Positions 56,549-64,000 of a stretch of 64,000 nt of DNA are shown here, piece by piece. The stretch is from the NCBI GenBank assembly GCA_036245525.1, contig BTPG01000007.1:126918844-126982843 (forward strand), read 5' to 3'. This stretch comes from Semisulcospira habei. Taxonomy: Eukaryota > Mollusca > Gastropoda > Semisulcospiridae. Both the position numbers and the translations under genes were made by a program. The notes under the pieces were generated by a model. That model had not been told where the DNA came from and did not search any database. It saw only the letters and a program-made list of their open reading frames with translations. The first letter of the stretch is position 1. The number at the start of each line of letters is the position of its first letter.

Positions 56549-56970
56549 TGAATGCAAAAGGCACAGTTCCTCATGCGCCCCTGCTGCTGCACGGACTCAT
56601 GAGGATGCATGCTGACTACAAAATACAAATGCAAGAGGCGTGGATCCTCATGAGCCCTTGCAGCTGCTCTGGCTCATGCGGATAGATACCTCATGCTGAC
56701 CGCAAATTCTGAATGCAGAGGACATAAATCCGCATGCACCCCTGCGGTTGCACGGTCTCTGGAGGATAGATACCTCATGCTGGCCGCGATTACCTGTTCA
56801 AATGCAAGAGGCATGGATCCTCGTGAGCCCCTGCACATGCACGGGCTCATGAAGATAAATACCACATGCCATCTACAAGCCTCAAATGCAAGAGACATAG
56901 ATCCTCATGAGCTCCTGCAGGTGCATGTGCTCGTAAGGATAGATGCCTCATGCAGGTTACACTCACATCT
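56549..56970 (+). repeat. Tandem array of five ATAGATCCTCATGAG-type hairpins
   Basis: Units start at ATGCA 56552, 56629, 56713, 56802 and 56886 (spacing 77, 84, 89, 84). Each reads roughly AATGCAAGAGGCATGGATCC, TCATGAGCCCCTGCA, a loop, GGGCTCATGAGGATAGATAC, CTCATGC. Units are individually self-complementary. The array lies exactly between the converging 3' ends of LINE copies R1 and R2. Confidence 0.8.
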
Positions 56971-56984
56971 GTGTTTCTCACGAG

Positions 56985-59900
56985 TGTAAATTAGTACCTT
57001 TAGTCTCTCTTGGCTTGACTTCGCGAACAAAGATTCTATAGGGGTTGTCCACGACGTCTGCAGGCATGCTCGTGACTGCGGAGGCCAATCCGGGACAGGC
57101 AGGTTCGACCGCAGTGGCTGCAGAGGGAGGTCTGGCCAGGATTCTGAGTTGCGGCATCTCTGTTTTTTCTCCTGAGCCGCTTGTCTTTAAGGCCAGCTCT
57201 GCGAGAGTCCTCAAAGGAGACAGCTGCCTTGTAAATGGTGGAGCGCCAGGTGTCACGGTCCGCAGCAACTGAAGACCACTGGCGGTGGTCGATTTGGCAG
57301 GCACTAAGTGACTTCTTGAGACAGTCTTTGTATCTCTTCTTTGGTGACCCTCTGTCTCTGTGTCCAGTGGCGAGCTCGCCGAACAGGATGATCTTGGGTA
57401 GGCGATGATCCTCCATCCTGGAGACGTGCCCAGCCCAGCGGAGTGAATGCCAAGGATTGTACGCAGGCAGCGCTGGTGGAAGCGTTCGAGGAGTCGTAGT
57501 TGGCTGCGGTAGAGGGCCCAGGACTCGGAACCATACAACAGGGTGGTGAGGACGACAGCTCTGTACACGCTGATCTTGGTGCCTGTTTTCAGCTGTTGAT
57601 TATGCCATACCCGCTTGTATAGACGCCCGAAAGAGCTGTTCGCTTTTGCCAGCCTGCTGTCCAGCTCCTTGTCCAGCTTGGCGTCTGACGTGATGATGCA
57701 GCCAAGGTAGGTAAACTGGTGCACTGACTTCAGTTCAGACTCGCCGATGGTGATGTGGGGAGGGCGACGCTCTACCTTGGGTGCCGGCTGATGGAGAACC
57801 TCTGTCTTTTTCAGACTGACCTCGAGTCCAAAGAGCTGGGCAGCGTCTGCGAAGCAGGATGTGATGCGCTGCAGGGTTCTCTCTGTGTGTGCAACGAGGG
57901 CAGCGTCGTCAGCAAAGAGCAGCTCACGAATCAGTTGGTCTAGGGTTTTGGTGTGGGCCTGCAGTCGTCTGAGGTTGAACAGGCTGCCATCGAGACGATA
58001 CCTGATGTACACTGCATTGTCATCGTCGAGGTCTACTGTGGCCTGCTTCAACATCATGCTAAAAAAGATGGTGAAGAGGGTCGGTGCCAGCACACAGCCC
58101 CGCTTCACACCGTTGAGAATGGCGAATGGTTTTGAGAGTTCTTTGTTGAGTCTGACCTGGCCTTGCTGGTCTTCGTGTAGCTGGACGATCATGCTGAGGA
58201 ACTTTGGGGGACAGCCAAGTCGCTCCAGGATCTGCCACATGCCTTACCTGCTCACAGTGTCGAACGCTTTTGTTAGGTCGACAAACGTTACGTACAGCTT
58301 TTTGTTCTGCTCGCGGCACTTCTCCTGAAGCTGTCTCAGCACAACGACCATGTCGGTGGTGCTCCTGTTGGCTCTGAAGCCACACTGGCCCTCTGGGATG
58401 TGGTCTTCTGCAATGGCAGGTACCAGCCGATTCAGGAGCAGCCTTGCGAGTATTTTCCCGGCAATGGACAGCAGGGTAATTCCACGGTAGTTGGAGCAGG
58501 TAGACTTCTCTCCTTTGTTCTTGTACAGGGTGATGACGACTGCATCGCGGAGATCCTTTGGTAGTGTTCCTTCCTCCCAGCAGCAGAGAAAGAGGTCATG
58601 GAGCTTGTTGTGCAGTGCTGGGCCTCCATGCTTCCAGGTCTCTGGTGGGATTCCGTCAATGCCTGCTGCTTTGCAACTCTTGAGCTGTGAGGGTCTCTTC
58701 AGCAGTGGGCGGTTCGTCCAATTCAACCTTTACTGGGAGGTGTGGGATTTGGAGAATGGCTGCTTCTTGAACAATGCGCTCAGCGCTGAAGAGGTCCTGA
58801 AAGTATTCCGACCAGCGGTTCAAGATCGAGTTATTATCTGTGAGGAGTGCCTGCCCATCAGCACCTCGCAGGGAACTTTGTATCAAGTGCCTGGGGCCAT
58901 ACACTGCTTTCAGTGCTTCGTAGAAGCCCCTGTAGTCACCGTTGTCAGCACAAAGCTGGGTCCTCTGTGCGAGTCTGGTCCACCACTCGTTCTGGAGATC
59001 TCTGAGCTTGCGCTGGAGACTGCTGCAGACGAGGCGGAAGGCAGACTTCTTCACAGGGCAGGAAGGCTGGGCTAGGTGGGCCTGATGGGCGGCTCTTTTT
59101 TTTTTTTTTTGCTAGGAGTTCCTGGATCTCTACGTCGTTTTCGTCAAACCAGTCTTTGTTCCTCTTTCTAGCGAAACCCAAGACTTCTGCAGATGATTTT
59201 CCGATAGCAGTTTTCAGCCGTTCCCAGAGTGTTTCAGGGGAGGAGTCTGTTGGGTCAGCTGTGTCTGTGAGCCTGCGCTGTAAATCTGTCTGAAAGGCAG
59301 CTTTTACGTCGTCACGCTGAAGGCTGGCAACATCAAGCTTTTTCTTAGGGCCCCCCCCCCCTTTCTTGGGTTTTGGCTTGAAGTGGAGCCTGAGTTTGCA
59401 GCGGACAAGGCGGTGGTCAGTGTGGCACTCTGCGCTGGTCATCACTCTGGTGAGGAGGACATCACTGCGGTCCCTCTGACGCACTAGGACATAGTCGATA
59501 AGGTGCCAGTGTTTGGAGCGAGGATGCATCCAGGTGGTCTTTCGACTGTCCTTTTGCTGGAAAGTAGTGTTGGTGATGACAAGCTGCTGCTCTGCACAGA
59601 ACTCCAACAGTAGGCGGCCATTGGCATTGCAGTTCCCGACGCCATGCTTGCCGAGGACTCCTTTCCAGGCTTCAGAGTCCTGGCCCACTCTGGCGTTGAA
59701 GTCGCCAAGGATGATGACTTTGTCGTCTGCAGGGGTGCTCTGTAGGAGGCTGCGCAGGTCAGTGTAGAACTTGTCCTTTTCTGCAGGCTCTATAGTTGGG
59801 GAGTACACACTGAGAAGGGTGACGTGTTGCTGGTGTCTCAGTGGGAGGCGCATGGACATGATGCGGTCTGAGTGACCCGTTGGTAGGTTTTCCAGCTTAG

Positions 59901-60180
59901 TCGCAATGGAGGTCTTGACGATGAAGCCCACGCCTGAGAGCCGTCTTTCTGATGCAGACTTGCCTGACCAGTAGAGGGTGTAGCCAGCGCCATGTTCTTG
60001 GAGACTGCCTTCGTCCGGGAGGCGTACTTCGCTGAGCGCAGCGATGTCGATGTTAAACCTCCGCAATTCATGGGCAATAAGGGCGGAGCGACGTTCAGGG
60101 CGTCCGCTGTCTGCTGTGTCAAGCATGGTTCGGATGTTCCAGCATGCTACGTTGAGTCCGGTCGTGGTCGTCATTAGAGT
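56985..60180 (-). mobile_element. APE-RT-zinc-finger LINE, copy R2
   Basis: Near full-length coding copy on the minus strand, from the endonuclease start at 60174 to the 3' UTR hairpin (about 57010-57040). Its 3' end TCAAGCCAAGAGAGACTAAA is at about 56997-57016. Several inactivating changes occur. Confidence 0.85.
57030..60174 (-). pseudogene. LINE ORF: APE endonuclease, RT, zinc finger (R2)
   Basis: The minus strand starts MTTTTGLNVACWNIRTM with APE motifs (ALSEVRLPDEG, VIILGDFNARVGQ, WHLIDYVLVRQRD, HTDHRLVRCKL). RT and the C-terminal finger follow (CSHCGRTCLSRIGLRSHEHA C). Lesions compared with R1 are: a frameshift at the A-run (59098-59110 on +); a small deletion around 58660-58726, leaving out part of the EETLTAIHQLKSGKAAG region; CAA to TAA at 58241-58243, just after motif A; and an approximately 85-bp deletion near 57440. 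It supplies the endonuclease half missing from R1 and R3. Confidence 0.85.
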
Positions 60181-61086
60181 GGATCCGTTGTTTTTACTTG
60201 TTTTCTGACCGCAGGAGAAGATGCCCGTTGACCGCGGCTAGCCAACTGGGGTTGTGAGGGGACGAGCTTTGGTTAGGCCACCTTTTCTAGGCCCCTCTCC
60301 GTGTGGAGCAAGCAGTGCTGTCCCTAGAGAAGGCTGCTTGGTCGTTCAGGGTGTGCCGAGTGACGTTGTCATCCCCAGGTCAACATCAGGCGGCCAATAT
60401 CCTGAACCGCCTGCATGCAGGTTTGAGACTGCGGCTTCCAGTGACGTCTTTCACCTGCCGTTTCGCCCCTCGCCCGTCGCTACAGGACGTGGAATGGTCT
60501 GTGTCATGGTCCGTGGACGTTTCGTAAGGCCTGCGCGGTGGAGCTTTTTGGTGGAGTGCAGTGTGCGCAGTACTGGCCCCACCCTTTAAACCCTTGGTTC
60601 GTCTGCCATGGCCTAGCAAGCTGGGACGATGGAATCGAGGTCCTCAGGTCGTAGGTTTTATATCAGACTGTCCTTGTCCTAGTCTCTGGCTCAAAAACCT
60701 TCCCCGGAGACATGGGGGCTTTGAAGTCAGGGGTTTCCTCCCTTAGCCTTTCCGCAGCCAAGCGGCCAGGGCAGCAGGACAATGTTGATTAATTTTCGAG
60801 GTTTTCTCCTCTAGATCCGCCGTGTTTAGCCTGGGGGGCTCGTGCTGCCCAGTTTTTGGGGTCACCTCGGAGAGGATGTGGCCAGGGACCACGCACGGGC
60901 GGTCTTGGGATAGAGGGATGCTATGCTAGTCCGGAGGGATTACACACGAGGGTGCCTCACGAAGGTCTTCATTGCTTCTGTTGATACACGACTGACTCTT
61001 CCGGACTTCGGGACTTCTCTCACATTCTTTGCGGACTAGACTGAGTGTCTTGAGTGAACGCTGCGTTGCTTACATTCCACTGAGCA
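60181..61086. other. Probable LINE R2 5' UTR and unassigned sequence
   Basis: GC-richer than surroundings and without coding potential. The part next to 60180 is expected to be the 5' UTR of R2, but its end could not be fixed. Confidence 0.4.
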
Positions 61087-62697
61087 CCTCCGTGTCGAAG
61101 CTTTATTTAATCGTTCTCACCTAAATCGGCGTTTATTAAGCCGTACTATAGACGTTGCAGGAAATTTGACTGTGAACACTGATGGACTGTTTTATTTACA
61201 GCGATTTGTTTTATTGTGAGTGCTCCGTGGCGTAAGTTCTGTTTTCGTCGTCGTTGCATGTATTTATCCGCGGCAACACAAACAGTTCCTAAACAGACGT
61301 GGAGTATTTTGACATTGCTCCTTCAGGGTAGCGTACATTGATACTTCCCGTATACACTTCAAATGTGGGAGAGTTTTTTTTTTTTTCCCGCAACGCTCAG
61401 CTCTTGTAATCCCTGAACGTTTGATTATCACATTAATTTTTGTCTTCATACGTGTTTTCTTTGATTGTTTTTTTTTTTTTCTTTCTCTCTTTACATTGGC
61501 TTTCCATCTTTGATTGACGTTTGCTCAACCACCGCTATTGCAGTTGCTATTTTATTGTGAAACAAAATACGCCTGTTAGCGAAACACTCATGGCTAGAGG
61601 CAAACAAAAAGAACATAAATTACGAGTGGGTCACCTCAACGTTTTCCATCTTTATAATAAGGTATCTGACCTGTCGGCGTTTCTTAACAGTCCCACACCG
61701 TTCGACATTTTCGGCCTTACCGAGTCACGCCTAAAATCAAATATCAGTGATGATGCCGTGAAAATTCCTAATTTTAGTATCATGAGAAGAGATTCCTCCT
61801 GTCACAGTCAAACAGGCATTGCTGTATATGTTTATCACTCTATCGAACACTTAGTCCGTAGGCGTGAAGACTTAGAAACGGCTGAAGTAGAGTGTGTGTG
61901 GATTGAGGTCAAAAGCCCGTACTGCTCACCGTCATTTGTTGGTTTTCTTTACCGCAATCCGGCGTCTAACTTCGAGTGGTATGATAATTTTACTGCTAAC
62001 CTAGACAAAGTGTACAAAGGGCAAAATGGCGTCATTCTTCTTGGTGACTTTAATATAGATATGCTTAAACCCCATCCCGCATGGGACACTACAATTTCTT
62101 TATTTGGCTAGTTACAGCTAGTTAAATCCCCCACCAGAATTACCGCCGCGAGCTCTACGCTCATTGACCACGTCTATACAAACAAACCGAAGGCGGTGTC
62201 CGATGTTAGTGTTTCAGATCTTAGTGTTAGTGACCACTGCCCCGTGATTTGTTGCTGGTCTATAAAACTCCCCAAATTAAAGAAACATCGTCATACCACA
62301 ACAACCTAAGGTCGTTTAAGCATTTCAGTCGTAATGAGTTTCTACACGACCTTAATAACATTCCTTTTGACGATGTCCTTCTCACAGATGATCCAAATAT
62401 TGCGCTGTCCACTTGGTACAGATTATTCCTTGGAGTATTAGACAGACATGCGCCGATTACAACAAAAAGAGTAAAGAGTGAGATACTCCCCCCTTGGCTG
62501 ACAAAAGAAATAATGCATGCCATGTCGGTGCGAAATGACCTAAAAAGAGAAAAGAACTTTGATGAATTTAAAAAGCAGCGAAACCGTGTGAGGTCAATGG
62601 TGCGAGCCGCGAGGAAAGACTTTATCCGCAACACTGTCAAGGACAACAAAGATGTGTCAGCAGTGTGGCGGGTACTGAATTCGATCACTCGAGGCAA
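61087..62697 (+). mobile_element. CR1/L2-like LINE copy cut by R3
   Basis: Second ORF2-bearing copy related to 48533-51347. T-rich 5' sequence, then ORF2 from 61590. It ends abruptly at ITRGN (about 62697), where the 3' end of LINE R3 begins in the opposite orientation. Confidence 0.75.
61590..62697 (+). pseudogene. LINE ORF2 N-terminal part (endonuclease and linker)
   Basis: Starts MARGKQKEHKLRVGHLNVFH and shows LTESRLKSNISDDA, GVILLGDFNIDMLKPHP, STLIDHVYTNK and SDLSVSDHCPVICC. Inactivating changes are a TAG at 62109-62111, where the related copy has a Leu codon (FGLVQLV), and a one-base loss near 62306 before RSFKHFSRNEF. The linker runs on through WYRLFLGVLDRHAP to VWRVLNSITRGN. RT is absent because of the R3 junction. 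Confidence 0.8.
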
Positions 62698-64000
62698 TCT
62701 CTCTCTCTTGGCTTGACTTCGCGAACGAAGATTTTATAGGAGTTGACCACGACGTCTGCAGGCTTGTTCGTGGCTGCGGAGGCCAATCCGAGACAGGCAG
62801 GTTCGACCGCAGTGGCTGCAGGGGAAGGTATGGCCAGGGTTCTGAGCTGCGGCATCTCTGTTTTTTCTCCTGAGCCGCTTGTCCTTAAGGCTAGCTCTGT
62901 GAGAGTCCTCAAAGGAGACAGCTGCCTTGTAAATGGTGGAGCGCCAGGTGTCACGGTCCGCAGCAAGCGAAGACCACTGGTGGTGGTCGATTTGGCAGGC
63001 ACTAAGTGACTTCTTGAGACAGTCTTTGTATCTCTTCTTTGGTGCCCCTCTGTCACGATGTCCAGTAGCAAGCTCGCCGAACAGTGTGATCTTTGGTAGG
63101 CGATGATCCTCCATCCTGGAGACATGCCCCGCCCAGCGGAGCTGTGTCCGCAGCAGCAAAGCCTCGATGCTCACAGTTTCAGCCTGTTCAAGGACCTCGA
63201 CGTTGGTGACATAGTCACTCCAGTGAATGCCCAGGATGGTACGCAGGCAGCGCTGGTGGAAGCGTTCGAGGAGTCGTAGTTGGCTGCGGTAGAGGGCCCA
63301 GGACTCGGAACCATACAGCAGGGTGGTGAGGACCACAGCTCTGTACACGCTGATCTTGGTGCCTGTTTTCAGCTGTTGATTGTGCCACACCCGCTTGAAA
63401 AGTCGCCCGAAAGCGCTGTTCGCTTTTGCCAGCCTGCTGTCAAGCTCCTTGTCCAGCTTGGCGTCCGACGTGATAATGCAGCCAAGGTAAGTAAACTGGT
63501 GCACTGACTTTAGTTCAGACTCGCCAATGGTGATGTGAGGAGGGCGATACACTGTCTTGGGTGCCGGCTGATGGAGGACCTCTGTCTTTTTCAGACTGAC
63601 CTCGAGTCCAAAGAGCTGGGCAGCATCTGCGAAGCAAGACGTGATGCGCTGCAGGGCTCTCTCTGTGTGTGCAACGAGGGCAGCATCATCAGCAAAAAGC
63701 AGCTCACGAATCAGTTGGTCTAGGGTTTTCGTGTGGGCCTGCAGTCGTCTGAGGTTGAACAGGCTGCCATCGAGACGATACCTGATGTACACTGCATCGT
63801 CATCATCGAGGTCCACTGTGGCCTGCTTCAACATCATGCTAAAAAAGATGGTGAAGAGGGTCGGTGCCAGCACGCAGCCCTGCTTTACGCCGTTGAGAAT
63901 AGGGAATGGTTCTGAGAGGTCATTGTTGAGTCTGACCTGGCCTTGCTGGTCCTCGTGTAGCTGGACAATCATGTTGAGGAACTTTGGGGGACAGCCAAGT
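62698..64000 (-). mobile_element. APE-RT-zinc-finger LINE, copy R3 (leaves window)
   Basis: Minus-strand copy with 3' UTR hairpin CTTCGTTCGCGAAG (about 62718-62731), then TCAAGCCAAGAGAGAGAGA. Its 5' part lies beyond base 64000. Confidence 0.85.
62734..64000 (-). CDS. LINE reverse transcriptase C-terminal part (R3, partial)
   Basis: Open without a stop from the window edge (LGCPPKFLNMIVQLHEDQQG) to the stop at 62734. It includes GVKQGCVLAPTLFTIFF, the catalytic LLFADDAALVAHTE, SVHQFTYLGCIITSD, LLYGSESWALYRSQ and the C-terminal finger ligands CSHC ... H ... C. Protein agreement with R1 is almost complete over the shared 412 residues, pointing to two very recent copies of one active source. Whether the full element is intact cannot be judged here. 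Confidence 0.85.
   Translation of the reverse strand, partial: LGCPPKFLNMIVQLHEDQQGQVRLNNDLSEPFPILNGVKQGCVLAPTLFTIFFSMMLKQATVDLDDDDAVYIRYRLDGSLFNLRRLQAHTKTLDQLIRELLFADDAALVAHTERALQRITSCFADAAQLFGLEVSLKKTEVLHQPAPKTVYRPPHITIGESELKSVHQFTYLGCIITSDAKLDKELDSRLAKANSAFGRLFKRVWHNQQLKTGTKISVYRAVVLTTLLYGSESWALYRSQLRLLERFHQRCLRTILGIHWSDYVTNVEVLEQAETVSIEALLLRTQLRWAGHVSRMEDHRLPKITLFGELATGHRDRGAPKKRYKDCLKKSLSACQIDHHQWSSLAADRDTWRSTIYKAAVSFEDSHRASLKDKRLRRKNRDAAAQNPGHTFPCSHCGRTCLSRIGLRSHEQACRRRGQLL

Noticed and set aside
56549..56970. CRISPR array (regular about 84-bp period)
   Set aside because: Units are diverged along their full length and self-complementary, without unique spacers; the surroundings are eukaryotic LINEs.

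Overview
The window looks like animal nuclear DNA, most probably from a mollusc and perhaps a gastropod. The reasons are long dinucleotide microsatellites, several families of APE-type LINEs, a dispersed GGGTTTAACGCCG-type motif that I associate with mollusc genomes, and single-exon TRIM genes with NHL-like C-termini. No homology search could be run, so the taxon is an inference. No rRNA, CRISPR array or bacterial operon is present.

The only convincing host genes are two close paralogous RING/B-box (TRIM-like) genes, at 1244-2986 and 34351-36090. They lie about 33 kb apart on the + strand. Each has a TATA box about 50 bp before its ATG, and each sits in a roughly 2.6-3 kb duplicated block that includes conserved upstream and downstream DNA. 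A THAP zinc-finger ORF (17190-17627) may be a gene, a first exon or a transposon remnant.

Nearly everything else is mobile DNA. From left to right: a Rex1/CR1-like LINE end (1-886); TRIM block 1 with TTAA-flanked hairpin MITEs (3.3-6.2 kb); a 4.9 kb TG...CA insertion with AAAG target duplications (6493-11352) that carries a complete Tc1 element (7139-8810), which itself carries a 64-bp mini-insertion; LINE scraps (13-15.5 kb); a TA-flanked MITE beside a (TA)n tract (16.5-16.9 kb); an RTE-like scrap and a decayed Ty3/Gypsy gag-pol (19.7-23.3 kb); hairpins and LINE tails (26-29 kb); a G-rich minisatellite (30.7-31.0 kb); an L2-like LINE end (31.9-32.3 kb); TRIM block 2 (34.2-36.7 kb); a young RTE insertion with a 14-bp target duplication (37279-38278); a degenerate tandem array (40.8-43.3 kb); a near full-length CR1/L2-like LINE with an SGNH-esterase ORF1 (about 44.6-52.05 kb); an internally deleted relative (52.3-53.57 kb); and three copies of an APE-RT-zinc-finger LINE (54.1-56.5, 57.0-60.2 and 62.7-64.0 kb) interleaved with another CR1/L2-like copy.

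The most unusual signals are small elements. One is a 51-64 bp retroposon-like unit with target duplications at several sites. Another is a TTAA-flanked hairpin family whose two 46-bp arms change together between copies. There are also two tandem arrays of about 80-100 bp hairpins, a 358-365 bp SINE-like element with perfect 14-bp target duplications, and a LINE 3' tail that is repeatedly joined to long (TC)n or (TA)n runs.
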